From the NCBI RefSeq assembly GCF_964019385.1, contig NC_088644.1, positions 16,390,631 to 16,454,630 on the forward strand: a stretch of DNA of 64,000 nucleotides, read 5' to 3'. Of this stretch, positions 22,223 to 34,194 are shown piece after piece. Origin of the DNA: Sycon ciliatum. Taxonomy: Eukaryota > Porifera > Calcarea > Leucosolenida > Sycettidae. Each line of letters starts with the position of its first letter. The first letter of the stretch is position 1. The notes under the pieces are model-generated. The model was not told the origin of the DNA. It did no database searches and worked only from the letters and a program-made list of their open reading frames with translations. A program made the position numbers and the translations under genes.

Positions 22223-23199
22223 TGACCTTTAGATTTGCTGCGGGTAAGCACTCCATCGTTGAGATCGCTGGTTGCTGACTGATCTTTTGGTCCGTCAGGC
22301 TTCTGCATAGCCACTGAGTTCCCAGATCCAGGGTACTTGTCAAAGTTCCATTTTCGACTGTAGTACGGAGATGGCCAAAATTCCTTTGTATTTACAAGTT
22401 CAATACTCGTTCTGTTGAGAATGAGTCGGGCTGAGTGACCTTTCTCCTTGGGAAATAGCGTGCAATCATGGATTTGCACCTTCACGCCAACCTCTTGTGC
22501 CCTTTGTTGTACGTATTGACAAAGGGTATCTGCATCGCAATCCTTCCGGAGGTTGCCTACAAACAGAACAGCCTTCCTTCCTGTTGGCTTCTTGGTGCAG
22601 ATCAGCTGCCATAAATTGCTGCCTTCCGCATCCTCTTCAAAAGTAGGGAGCATTCTGGAGAGTCCTTGTTTGCCAGGTTTTGCATCAGTTGGAGCATCTG
22701 GGTCCATTTGATGCACCATGGACGCTTCAGTCACGCTGGTATCTTGTTGTTCGGTACGTACAACTGAGGAGCATGGTTCAACCGAATCTCGCACTAGTTC
22801 CTTTTGAGGACAGCCAGCTACGGGTACGGGTACGCCAGGGCTGGAAGCTGCAACTCGCTTCTGTTTCTTCTGGGATGATTTTTGCACCGAGGGAGATCCT
22901 TGGCGTCTTTGGCCGCCATTGTCGTCTTGAGCAGACTGCAAAGCCGTCATCTCGTTTGTGAGCGCTTCTACCTTCCGCGTAAGGTGGTCGATACGATTTA
23001 GAAGTCGTTTCTCCCTATCCTCAGCTGCACTGCGGTCTAGCTCCAGTATCTCAACGATCTTCAGAAAGTAAGATTTCTCCATACTAGTACTCTGGTTTGA
23101 ACTTGCCGATTCAAAGGTGGGGGACACCAGATCTGCCGGACACTCGACATCTACTGGCACGCCTGTCGCCATAGCCCAGGACAGTGTTGTACCTGGCAT
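22216..23199 (-). CDS. LINE ORF1 protein (RNA-binding), unit 2
   Basis: Identical 327-residue product to that at 6,237-7,220: coiled coil at ~41-92 and an RRM-like segment at ~208-290, with the same ATGCTGA overlap with the downstream endonuclease frame. Confidence 0.72.
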   Translation of the reverse strand: MPGTTLSWAMATGVPVDVECPADLVSPTFESASSNQSTSMEKSYFLKIVEILELDRSAAEDREKRLLNRIDHLTRKVEALTNEMTALQSAQDDNGGQRRQGSPSVQKSSQKKQKRVAASSPGVPVPVAGCPQKELVRDSVEPCSSVVRTEQQDTSVTEASMVHQMDPDAPTDAKPGKQGLSRMLPTFEEDAEGSNLWQLICTKKPTGRKAVLFVGNLRKDCDADTLCQYVQQRAQEVGVKVQIHDCTLFPKEKGHSARLILNRTSIELVNTKEFWPSPYYSRKWNFDKYPGSGNSVAMQKPDGPKDQSATSDLNDGVLTRSKSKGQC

Positions 23200-23612
23200 G
23201 GGACGGTCTCTACACAGCTAAAAAAGCCCAAAAACACAGGAGCGTGGGAAACTGCTTCAGACCTACACTGTAAAAATACGATGTGCTACAGACTAGTATA
23301 GTTCTTGGTAAACAATGACACATCATGTGCAACAATCTGCAACAGAATAGTGGTAGTGTATGGAATACACAATGCTATAACAGTTATATGTACATAAACA
23401 ATTACATGCAAAATCTTTGGATCGACAGATTGTCACTCCACTCATAAGACACAAACCCCAATACTGTTTGGTTCACACAGACCACCAGATAAATGATAGA
23501 AAGCTGCAGAAGGGAAAGAACCAGTCAGGACAGTAACCAATAGTCAGTCATAAAGGGAACATGTTGGAATACAATTCACTTCTTCCCCTGAGGGACAAGC
23601 CTTCAAGCCTTA

Positions 23613-23732
23613 GCCGACGTAAAAAATCAAGCTTTTTGGCAAAATTCTAGATTTAAAAATAAAAATAAATTCCGGGCGGCCTCGAAAAATGGGGCGGGCG
23701 GGGACGATAAACTAGGATTTTTTTACTTGGCC
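23613..23732. mobile_element. Small MITE (GGCC/TTA type), unit 2 loop
   Basis: Unit-2 copy of the element at 7,634-7,753. Confidence 0.65.
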
Positions 23733-24365
23733 TTAACTATACCTTATTTTACTGTTGCCCCGTAGGCGACGTTGGCGACAAGCAACACCCACACTTTCTG
23801 TAGTCTGGACTTCATGTATGACTAACACTGCTATTGATGTATTGACTTTCAGTCGGCTCCAGTTACAACTGCCGGTACACCATGTACACATGATACATGA
23901 ACTGTCTGACCCCTTTCATGCATTCGTATGCAGCTGTCACCTAACACCGGCACCGCTTTTGTCATCGACTTGTATGTATGTATCATTTGCTGCTAGGCTA
24001 GGATCGGGATTGTAGTCCGTGATCCGTAGGCGTAGAGGGGGCTTGTTTTCCTTGGGGTGTTAGAGTTTTTAGGTTCCTGCTTCGGTTGTGCAGGTCACTA
24101 GTTTTTGGTCATTCTTGTTTAGTATGAGTTAGCTGTTTGGCATGAGAATGAAAGAGTAATAATACAGTCTTCTAATAATAAAGTAACGACGTTCCGTTTG
24201 TGGAATGGTGAATCAAGACGAGAGGTAAAAACATTTACCTAACTTCGAGTCAAGGACAACGGGAAGTGTGACACAACGGAACCCCATGTCGTTGGTCTAA
24301 GCGTGAGTGGCGACTGGCGACGATAATAATTATTATCCCATTCAGCGTAGTTGCCAGCCAGACCA

Positions 24366-24908
24366 ATGGGCAGCTGGGGAAGCAGCCTATCGGGCTCCAA
24401 GGGTAGCAACTACGAGGCAGTAGTGTTCTTTCTGGATTATGGCTCTACATCTTGTTGGACAGTTCATGACAACCAGCTGAGAGAGTCACTCGGAGACCTC
24501 ATTGCCTTTGGTAGCGATTATGCCGAGTCCATAACAGAGATAGAGAGACACAAGAATCCCCTCGTACCGTGGCTGCCAGAAATGGGCTTGTTTTACCATG
24601 AATTTATCGTGTTCCAGACCAAGAATTGGTGGTGGTCCATCGAAAAGAACTCTGAAGGCGTTACATTGCAAAGAAGCAAGCAACGTGGCCGTGTACTACT
24701 TTACCGTGGTAAGACCCGTGGTGATAGCGTTGAACAGACCCACAGAACCACTCTAGCCTCGGTGTACCCGCTGCAGGAGTTCGTAGGACTTTTGTACTGC
24801 TCCGATGTGGTGCGTAGTCAGTACAATTTACCTTTCAACAACTGCCAGTCCTTCGCCTCTACCGTCTATACCAAGATTATCCGAAGGGAGTTACCTACAT
24901 GTTTTTAG
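24366..24908 (+). CDS. LRAT/NlpC-P60-like papain-fold protein, unit 2
   Basis: Same 180-residue product as at 8,387-8,929, with MGSWGSS start, YHEF histidine block and NNCQSFA cysteine block. If the 16 kb duplication is real, the genome has two intact copies plus two inverted 5'-truncated remnants within 32 kb. Confidence 0.6.
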   Translation: MGSWGSSLSGSKGSNYEAVVFFLDYGSTSCWTVHDNQLRESLGDLIAFGSDYAESITEIERHKNPLVPWLPEMGLFYHEFIVFQTKNWWWSIEKNSEGVTLQRSKQRGRVLLYRGKTRGDSVEQTHRTTLASVYPLQEFVGLLYCSDVVRSQYNLPFNNCQSFASTVYTKIIRRELPTCF

Positions 24909-25862
24909 TAGTATATGCAGCTGTCAGATGGGATTCCATGAGCCTGGTGTTGGAAGCCAACCTGGGAACCAACAGAACGACACAGTACTGCCTAACACAA
25001 TGCTGAACACTGGAATGAGATGAACGCGGACTACATACAGGTAGACCTTTCCTTTCCTATTTTGGTCTTGCTCACCTTGATTCATACGCATGGCTCTACA
25101 ACATTCCTCCTTACTTTGTTTTGTCTAAAGATTACCTTGTTCAATTTCCCCTATTAACGTACCGGTATCAGAGTTTTGCACATTGCCTTGTTGTTGTTTT
25201 GAGTATGCCGTGGTGTACTAATAGGAGTCATCCCTCACTTATATTGTATGAACACTTCCTAATTTCCGTCTGTTCCTAATCACATATTCTACTGTGTCAT
25301 GCCTTCACCGGCATTGTGCATGTAGCATAACTGCTCACAGAGCCCTGATTGATCACAGAGTCTTACTGTTGTGAATATTAAAATCGAGTGAGAAGTCAAG
25401 CAGCCACGGGGCGCTGGCCTTGCAGCTGTGAGTATGCATACGGTACATATTCACATGACTCTGTATGCTGGACACTGCTGGTCCATTGTTGCAGTGTGTA
25501 AGTGAACTGCAGAACCTATTCCGTGATGAAACACCTACTCTTGAAAGACTGAATGTTTGAGCTAATAGTCTTTTACTTCACTCTCATGCTGCTCATATAA
25601 TTATACCATACGCCAGAAGACCCTAAGTTAGTTCTAAGATTTTGTGGACCATATGACCATGTGGTACTTTCACTCTACAGCCAAGTCAACCCACTTCGTC
25701 AACACACAGGGTTTTCCTCAGACACAAGCGAATGGTTTACTCCACTCTGGAGAAGAACACAGTTTGCTCTCTCGAACACCAACCGCAGATAACTACGGAA
25801 TGTAGGACGTGCAACAACTGCTAGAATATTGAACTGTCGTCCACACAAAACAAAATTTATAA

Positions 25863-26722
25863 GGCCAAACTAAAGAAGGTGTGTGGTTCGACTAACATGG
25901 ACATTTTTTTTACGGGCGGGCGGGCGGATTTTTTTTTTTAAATATATTTTTTAGTACATGTAAATACACCGTACTGCCTTTAGACACCCATGTACCAGTA
26001 CATCGGCATTATTACGCAGTGTTATGCCATACATGTTGTATAAAGGGATCACTGGCTAATACTTTGAAACATTGTGTAGCTCTGGAACGAGAAGAGAATA
26101 ACTTCAAGCGGTGACTCTGACTGTCCAAATCATCAAGCAAATGAAGAACGATGCGAGTTGAAAGTAAGTTCGGGAACTACTTCGAAGTACAAATTGTACA
26201 ATGTACCGGTACATGTATTGCTAGTTTGGTGTCGGCGTGCACGAATACATGGGCTTTTTCCATCGACGCTTCCTGTGCTTGCACACATGGAGCAGCAACT
26301 TACCGGTACAGGTGAAATATCGTTCCCAATACACGAGGAAAGTGCAATCTCGTCTGTCCTTCATCCCAAAACAGAAGGCCGTCCTTAATCTGGAACGAGG
26401 CAATCACTCTCAACCGGACGGTCACTTCAAAATAAGTCTCGCCAGTCTGCCGGTGGTCGTATCGAGTAGACTCTACTACCAGCACAAGGCAGCAGTCGTA
26501 CCACTCACTGCACTGCACTGCAGTACGAGAACTACAAGTCAAGTCCAAAAGGAGCCGCCTGCGTCCGCAGACTCACGCTGCACAGCACGTAGACGTAGAC
26601 GTGGACGTGTTCAGTCCACGTACGTCAGTCACACGACAGCCCGCCGAAAAAAAGTTACGGTCGGGCTGAAAAATGTACGGTCGGTCGGGTGAGTCGAACC
26701 ACAGACCTTCTTCAGTGTGGCC
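25863..26722. mobile_element. 860 bp MITE, unit 2 right arm
   Basis: Unit-2 copy of the element at 9,884-10,743 with intact termini. Confidence 0.8.
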
Positions 26723-27125
26723 TAAAGACAACTGAAAACCAGAACACATGCAACTGCCAACATGCATGTAACAGCGACTGCAAGCCAGAACTACAGACTC
26801 CGCGCAGGGAGGAACAGGGGAAACGGAGGTAACGCTTCCGACTCCGAGAGCTTCGAATAGCAGCGGACAACACAATACACCAACCTTGCGTGTCACCTTG
26901 CGCTACCGCAAACGGACACCTATGGATGCACAGTACTGTACTGTACAGCACAGACTCAGTGCATGCACGGTGTAATAACTGGAGTACATGTAAACCGACA
27001 ACGGTCACCTTGCACCCTATGCAGTAAGTTACAGAGGCGGTGCCAACAAAAGAGCAGGGTTCGTGTATCGTGCACACTCCAATGGCACAGCAGAAAATGT
27101 TCTCACCAATAGCCACTGCTAGCTG

Positions 27126-28226
27126 TTTTGTCATCTTGCTGTGCCAAATGATGCAGTATAGACGCGCCAAGCAGAAATGGACTGCTTATGAGCGTGAACA
27201 GGCTGGATGGGGTGACTGATGGACTGTCGGAGTTGGCGAACCACAGAAATCGTGTCGCATCTCTGTATGCTGGGTTGGCACTGATTTGTAAAATGGCCTT
27301 CTCAGTATCGCAGGTCATGACGATTGGTGGCAAGCAAAATCGTAGAACAATGATGAATTGCCTAATGGCTAGGTCGTTGTTAGTAAGATTGCCTGAATCC
27401 TGGATGTCAACTCAGTCTAGGTCCCACAGATCTGGGATGGTGCAGGAGTCGGAAGTTGCATCAGTTAGAGAAACGATAGCTGGCATGGCTGCTCATCGGC
27501 ATAGCTGAGTGCTTGGAGTGACGTGTTCGGCCAGTCACCACAAAACCGACTGTGGTAGGTAGAAACTGTAGTCCTGGCGGAAGTCCTCTGGTGCTCCCCG
27601 TCATAAATTCCCAGAGGAAATCTGCACCGATCAAGATGACTGACTATCTTACAGTCAATGGCGATACTGGTTGATGCTGCACTAGCTGCTGTTGCGCCAG
27701 ATGCTGGTACCTCGTCAGCCAAAGGCTGATCAGCTACTATGTTGGTCCTGCTGTCAGATTTCTGTTGAGATTCAGGGCAGATCGTGACATGATGGTGACT
27801 CTGATTGGTGACCCATGCGAGAACACACATTACACTTGCGGGTGGCCTTGCACTGAGTTGACCGGTGCCCTGTGCGCAAACACACAAAGCAACGCTTCTG
27901 TTCAATCAGTTATTCTTTCCACTGTGCTACTGTTGTGTATTTCGTGCAGCTCTTGTCCAGGTGAGATCCGCCGCAGAATGCACACCCTCTCATACTGCTG
28001 GCATTCCAGTTACCATCAGACCGCTTCCTTCACGTGAACTTGCATGCGCCTGTTACCAGTGCACCTGCAGAATAGTGAGTGACATCTTCTGCTGTAGTAC
28101 CGCCTGTGTTTGTGCGGCGCAGAAAGGCGTCTTGCATGATAACATAACGCTTCAGTGCTGTTCTGAAGTCGTTCAGTTTCCATTGTGTCCCTGCATCTGA
28201 AAAGCCTCGCGATTCTTCGTCGTCAG
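27126..28226 (-). pseudogene. BEL/Pao fragment, right arm of unit 2
   Basis: Unit-2 copy of the right-arm relic (11,147-12,247), with the same decay. Confidence 0.68.
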
Positions 28227-29394
28227 GTTGCGATTCGTCCAGTTGAATCAGCGTTCGTCATGATCCGTATCTTGGTCACAGCACCATGTGATGATCTGGT
28301 GACATCAGACGGATATAATACACAAGAGACAATTGTGATATTTACTTCAGATACATAATCTAAATAAAAGGGGGTTTGTCAACCGACAACCGCTCTATTT
28401 AGTTGCTATTCACTCTTTAGATGAAAATTCTTTTATTAATTATGTCGAAAAATTATGCGGTTGTCAGTTGACAACCCCCCTTTTATTTACAATGCAGTTG
28501 CGTGATGTCCACCACTTTCTGTGCATAATCTAAGAGTTCTAAAGCAGCCACTGACTTCCAACTATCAAGGGAAAGCAAGCCCAAGCGCAGGAGAACCGTG
28601 CAGCGCGGGTACGTGACATATATCGTAGTAGAGCTGGCAGGCAGGGCATGATCAGGGGTTCAGGCCCTGCCTGTAAGCGCTCTGATTGGCTCAAACCCTG
28701 GCAACAATCACGTGACATGTCTGAAAGTACAAGTAGTTGCGATTTATGCTGAAGTTCAAACTGATGGAACACGTGCAGCGCTACACCATGAACCGTGTGG
28801 AAACAAAAAGAAGTAGCAGGGGCGTAGCAGCCGCTCCGGCCGGTCCGGCTTTGGCCGGACCACTTTTTCGCCCGACCACGACCACCATAGTAAAACAATG
28901 CCAAAAGTGCCCAGAATGCAGGATTTTGTACCCTAATTTCAAAAAAATTAGGGGGGAGATCTCCCCGAACCCTCCCCCCCCCCCCCCCCCCCCGGCCGGA
29001 CCACCGCCAACGGCGGTGCTACGCGCCTGAGTAGAGGAGACACGGGATAACAGACATGAACTCAGGGGCAAACTGATAACTGTGAAACGTGAATGCATGC
29101 AGTATATGGAGACAAAACAAAGTCACAGAATTCAGTACGTAACAAGTACTACACACTAACCTCGTACATGTGAATGTCACGACACCATATGAATTAGCTC
29201 TTACACCCCACTTATGTTTCAGTCACGGTAAGAGTACACATGCGTACTTACGTTGACTCTATTTTATCTGACTTGTCCAACACCATTGTTGTGAGCCTTC
29301 GGCACTTGGGAATACACAGGACAGATAAGATAGCAGCAAGAGCATCTCCCCGCTCTGTGAACACAGCTCAGACGCCATGCTTCATGAGTGTGTG

Positions 29395-30391
29395 CCCATG
29401 GAATACAAGGACACAACAGACTTAGTGCAGCTAACGAAATGGATGAATGGTCGACGGCCTGAGTGTTCTCCTTCCTCGATGAACACTAACAGTCACCATA
29501 TACCATGCTTGATGTTTCAAGCACCATCGGCGCAGGCCACGTTTTTCGGCACCGACGATTTGTTCGTCCACCAAGTCGAAACAAATGTTTCTCACTTGAA
29601 CACTCCGTAGAGCTGCCGCTGTTGTGCCAAGGCCCATTGGCGCATGGTGTGTATACTCCAAATCTACATGTATGATGATGGGCCACTGCTGACGTTTCTG
29701 CTCTTGGACAGTGCAACGCCGCATGAAGATATGTTGTGGCTCCACAACCGCTGAGAACGCTAGTGTGCGTCCATGGAATACTAAAACACAATAGGCGCAG
29801 CGCAGCTAACGCCCACTTGGATGAATCAGACGACAGTGGTGGTGAGTGCATTCTCCTTCCTCGGTGAACACTGCTGGTCACCCCGTTTGATGATCCACCA
29901 AACACCATCGGTGCAGGCCGCGTTTTTCGGAACCAGCCATTTATTCGTCCACCAACAATTGAAATTAATATTTCGCACTTGAACACTCTGTAGAGCTGTC
30001 GCTGTCGTGACAAGGCCGTGTATACTCCAAATCTACACGTAGGATGAAGAGTAACAGTTACTGCTGATAATGAAGTTTGCGCTCGTGGACAATACAACGC
30101 TGTGTGAAGTAAATTGTGGCTCCACAATCGCTCTGAATGCTAATGTGTGTCCATGGAATACTAAAACACAATAGGCGCGGTGCAGCTAACGCCCAACGTG
30201 GATGAAACGGACAACAGCAGCGGCTAGAGCGTTCTCCTTCCTCGGTGAACACTGCTACAAGACATTATGCTTGATGATTCACCAAACACCATCGTTGGGG
30301 GCCAAGTTTTCCGGCACCACTGCGAGTTGTTCGTCCACCAACTAACTTTGAGTCATTCTTCAACACTTCGTAGAGCAGCCGCGCAAGGCCT
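29395..30391. repeat. Diverged ~378 bp tandem repeat, unit 2
   Basis: Unit-2 copy of the repeat at 13,404-14,400, 15,991 bases downstream. Confidence 0.8.
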
Positions 30392-31230
30392 TTCCTTCGC
30401 GTTAGGGTAGCGATCCTTCCTAGATGATATCGCTATTCATTGTTACTTTTTACTACAATGAGTAGTGTTTCTCCGAAAATAAAGTCAGCTGCCATTAGCA
30501 TTACGCATTCTGTGCGCCTAGGCCTAGCGCCTGGACTTGTAAAATTAATTTTGCAAGTCTTCAATCTGACAATCATGTTTGCATGTACGCGCTATCCAGC
30601 CATGTGGCGTGAACAGATTGCTTGACGTGACGTGAAAGGTAGCGAGTCGAGTCGAGTCGTACGCGCGCGCTCGCGGACGTGTCTGACACGTGAAACGAAA
30701 AGATTTTTTTGGCGGGTAGTCGGCAAAAATTAAGTGACGGTCCCTTTAGTCCTCTGCACTCTGAGTGCATGTACTCGTACTCCTGCACTAAGCAACTAAT
30801 AATAATTATTACTTCGCAGCAATGCAAACAAAACATTTCCGCCTGCCACTACTGATGTCTGAAAGTAGCATTCGTCCAAGAATTCACCTAGCCCTCCTGA
30901 ATTCATGACTTCACTACTAAAATAATTCGACAGAAGGAAATAGACTTCTGCCAGGATGAGACACTCTTCCGAATGAGCTACGGTAGCTACTGTTACAAAC
31001 AGACTTGGGCCAGTTGGGGGGAGATGTTGTAACAACTCACCTGCACAAGGCTGCAGTGCAGAATAACCATGATAACTACACCCGGCCCCGGATGGCGCTC
31101 AAGCTTCGCACCGGGCCGTCGTCACCACTGCTCCGTGGTTTCCCATACACGTCATGTACATGTATGTACTACACTAGTCTACAGTGAAACCTCGTTAGGA
31201 AGAACACTGATAAAACAAATGTTTGCCTAA

Positions 31231-31477
31231 GGGGTCGTCGCAAAAGTTTTCTGTCGTCCCTGAAACGAACATCGTTCATCTCGTACTTGGACCCCCTCCC
31301 CTAGCCCTCCCTCTAGCTCTGAAACGAACACAGCTTGCTATGCTGGACGACGAAAATCGCATGCATGTACATGTCATATGTACAGTGTCGGTCGACTTGC
31401 GATTTTGGCTCGCACCCCCTCCCCCCAAATGAATCATGTTCGTTTCAGGGACGACAAAAAACTTTTGCGACGACCCC
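31231..31477. mobile_element. MITE with GGGGTCGTCG ends (Harbinger-like)
   Basis: A 247 bp element with terminal inverted repeats of about 40 bp, from GGGGTCGTCGCAAAAGTTTT to its inverted match ending CGACGACCCC. TAA copies flank it at 31,228-31,230 and 31,478-31,480. There is no coding capacity. A TWA target fits PIF/Harbinger. Confidence 0.8.
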
Positions 31478-31829
31478 TAAGCTAGAAGAACTAGTATTCG
31501 TAACCATGGTAACTGTATTGGATAAAACACTGTGTACATGATTGTGTACTCACTGAGTAAAACATAATATTTGTGGATAAGAAGAACTACCGTTATTGCG
31601 AACAAAATTAATATCATCGGTCCCTTGATGTTCGTCCTAAAGACCTAAACTAAAGTCAGCAAAGAGGTTTGACTGTACTAGCAAGAGCTCATAACCAGGT
31701 TACTCTCCCCCCCCCCCCCCCCCCCCGCATACTGTATACTGGTAAGTACAAATTTTCGTTTGGAATTAACTTTCGCTATATCCGTTAGGATTAGAATTAG
31801 GTATCCCGCCATCATCTCCAACAAAGACC
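31478..31829. other. Intergenic, with a poly-C run
   Basis: No reading frame of note. A ~20-base C run lies at about 31,707-31,726. Confidence 0.4.
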
Positions 31830-31831
31830 TA

Positions 31832-33489
31832 CAGTGTTGGCCAAATGTTTGGGCCTACCCAAGAGAAAACAGGTTTCTAGAGAGAATCTTTGTATAGTGC
31901 ACGAACAAAACTACTGAAGTTGGCTATCTACCGAAGAGATCATACTCTGATCCGTCTTTCGAAGGCTAGATAGTTGTAAAATAAAATAAAGTCAATTTAA
32001 TCGAAAAAGCGTAGGCCCAAACTTACGGCCAAAATTAAAAAACAGCAAAATCCAGGTGGGAAGCTAATAGATATCAACTAAATCTAATCGAAATGATTTG
32101 TTTCCATGCTAAGAACCTATCAGTGAACTGTTTGCCCAATTTTACCACTTAGTAGGTCCTCTCTTTGCCTTGACGACAGCCTCCATGCGCGCCGGGATGG
32201 TCGAGACGGGTTTCGCGTACTTGTCCCTGCTGATCTTCCGCCACGCTGTCTTGCACACTTCCCCAGGCTGTGTTTCAGTTGATGGGACTTGGGGAACATC
32301 ATGGCAGAGACAATTCAGTATTTCCCACAAATCCTCAGTCGGATATAGGTCCGGCGACTACGTCAGCCGCCCCAGTACGCGATATGGGCGGTCCGCCAAT
32401 TACGCCTTTATCGCGTATGCGCGCGCAAATACATCATCCAGACCGCGCAACACATCGACCATGGACGGCTGCATACTGTTCTGCAGTATTCCTTGGTATT
32501 GGTCTGCTTTCATCGCTCCGTTAACGTTGTAGAGCCGCCCGACCCCGTTGCCGGCGACGCGGTCCCGTATCATGATGCAGCCACCACTGTGCTTGACTGT
32601 GCCAACAGTACACTCTGGCACAAGTTGTTCACCTGGTCAACAACTGAAATACACCACACCATCTGATGCTCTCATATTAAAATTTAACTCATGGGGCCAC
32701 AGTACGTTGCTCCACTGGTCCACAGTACATTCTTGGTGGGCCCTGGCAAAGACCAGTTGTTTCTTCAATTTTCTGGTTGATATACGGTTTTTTTGTGGTC
32801 CTGCAGCCTCTCAGGCCAGCTTTCAGCAGTCTGGGACGTTCCGTACGGCTCGGGACATGTTTGCCACGGTTTTGCACCAGTCTGTCTTCAGCTCCCACGA
32901 CAAAGTCCTTCTGCTAGCCAGAGTTATCACCTTGAGGTACCTGTCGTCACGAGCAGACGTCAGCCTTGGATGACCAGAACGAGGCTAATTCTTGCAGCTT
33001 TGCATCACTGCGAACCTGGTGACAGTTTTCTCACCGTGCGCGCACAAACGCGGGTCAAATTGGCGATATCATTCGAAGAGAGGCCATCATTATTCATCTT
33101 CACTGTCAACTCCCTCACGTCAGAGCCAAAGGTGCTTGGATCGACCCATGGTGAAGGAAAATGTCAAAAACAGCAACTAAAATTTGTTGTTCGTGTCGTG
33201 AGGACCACCACGTGTTGTGCAGTTGAATTTCCCGCTGGTTTTGCATCACACATTTTTGTACCGTACGGTACCGTACAAATTCAAATATTTTGGCCAAAAA
33301 TTTGGGCCTAGCTTTTTCATGATTTTCACCTGAAAATTTGTTTTGAAGCGCACGTGCGCTGTAGAAAACATATCTCACGCGTTTTCATCGGGCTTGCAGC
33401 AGGTTTGAAGATACACAACCTGGCAGCACCACTGTATTGTGCCAAACCCCAAAAATTTATAGGTAGGCCCAAACTTCTGGCCAACACTG
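31832..33489 (-). mobile_element. Tc1/mariner-type DNA transposon, decayed
   Basis: The 1,658 bp element begins CAGTGTTGGCCAAATGTTTG and ends in the inverted match GGCCAACACTG. The terminal repeats are ~29 bp with two mismatches, and TA lies on each side. Each end also contains an inner inverted copy of the terminal motif (near 32,010 and 33,293), so each terminus can itself fold into a hairpin. The interior carries a disrupted minus-strand Tc1 transposase. Confidence 0.85.
32142..33149 (-). pseudogene. Tc1-family transposase, broken
   Basis: The minus-strand reading from the ATG at 33,147-33,149 shows family segments in several frames. An N-terminal helix-turn-helix piece reads DGLSSNDIANL, followed by a second DNA-binding piece RSGHPRLTSARDDRYL. 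A DDE-domain piece contains VKHSGGCIMIRDRVAGNGVG, and a C-terminal piece AWRKISRDKYAKPV is followed by IPARMEAVVKAKRG. Stops and frameshifts separate them. Such enzymes cut and paste their own element at TA sites. This one cannot be made intact. Confidence 0.82.
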
Positions 33490-33504
33490 TATAATTATTC
33501 CAGA

Positions 33505-34190
33505 GCACACACACAGCCACTTTCGCACACCGTTGCTGTCCGCCGTTTCCGGATGTTGGGTCATGTTCTGAGGATGCCCTCAGATGCCCCGCCACAGCAA
33601 GCAATGGACAACTACTTCCGTCGAGATGTCACCGGTGTGCGTGGACGCCCGAAATCGAACCTGGCCTAGGCCTTGACGGATTATGCTAGCATAATTTTTC
33701 GCATAATTCCTACCAAAATCGAATAATCGCATAATTCGAGGCAAATTGCATACGAATCGCATAAAATTGGAAAAATCCGCCTGTTCGCATCAAATTCCAT
33801 AGAGTTGTACATGTTCTACAAGTACAAGTAGATGCACTAGGAAGTTGTAGGTTTACGACTCCCTTGATAACATGTCCAGTCCGCTACAATCAGTGATGGT
33901 CGTAGCTAGGTTGGACGGTGTGTTGAGCCCGTTGAACCTTTGCTACTACAGTCCAACGCCCTCTACAAAAAATTCCCTTGTTATTTTGCACAGAACCATT
34001 ATGCATTAGCAGCATATGTGAGCATAATGCGGCATAATATGATAACTTTTAGCATAAAAATAGCATAATTCTGCAATTTTTTCAGCAATGCGAAAAGCAT
34101 AATTTCACGAAAATATTAGCATAATCCGTCAAGGCCTAACCTGGCCACGGCAGTCAAGGCAAGCACAGCTGCATGCCAGAGACATGCCAC
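33505..34190 (+). pseudogene. LINE ORF2 C-terminal fragment, split by a MITE
   Basis: The plus-strand frame before and after the MITE reads through a LINE C-terminal motif. FRMLGHVLRMPSDAPPQQAM and RGRPKSNLA come before the insertion, and TAVKASTAACQRHAT after it. The GHVLRM...RGRP pattern is typical of the region downstream of RT in several LINE clades. Excising the MITE and one 8-bp copy keeps the frame. The rest of the LINE is absent. Confidence 0.65.
33667..34138. mobile_element. hAT-type MITE with 8-bp target duplication
   Basis: The 472 bp element begins TAGGCCTTGACGGATTATGC and ends with the exact inverted sequence GCATAATCCGTCAAGGCCTA. It is flanked by perfect ACCTGGCC duplications (33,659-33,666 and 34,139-34,146). 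An 8-bp duplication and TA-starting ends fit hAT. The interior is AT-rich with repeated GCATAATT motifs and no coding capacity. Confidence 0.88.
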
Positions 34191-34194
34191 TTAA

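Larger units (their letters stand above)
20728..23239 (-). mobile_element. Truncated LINE, unit 2 loop
   Basis: Unit-2 copy of the element at 4,749-7,260, with the same reading frames, frameshifts and 3' truncation. Confidence 0.75.
24679..29038 (-). repeat. Right arm of giant palindrome, unit 2
   Basis: Copy of the unit-1 right arm, about 15,979 bases downstream. The C-run near 28,975-28,994 is 12 bases longer than in unit 1. The empty MITE insertion site is preserved. Confidence 0.9.
15994..31450. repeat. Tandem 16 kb duplication, unit 2
   Basis: Second copy of the block at 14-15,451 in the same orientation. Left arms share private differences from right arms in both units, for example the left-arm-only MITE. 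The palindrome therefore formed before the 16 kb duplication. Two left-arm substitutions in unit 1 (near 3,371 and 4,237) are absent here, where the left arm agrees with the right arms. Confidence 0.9.
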
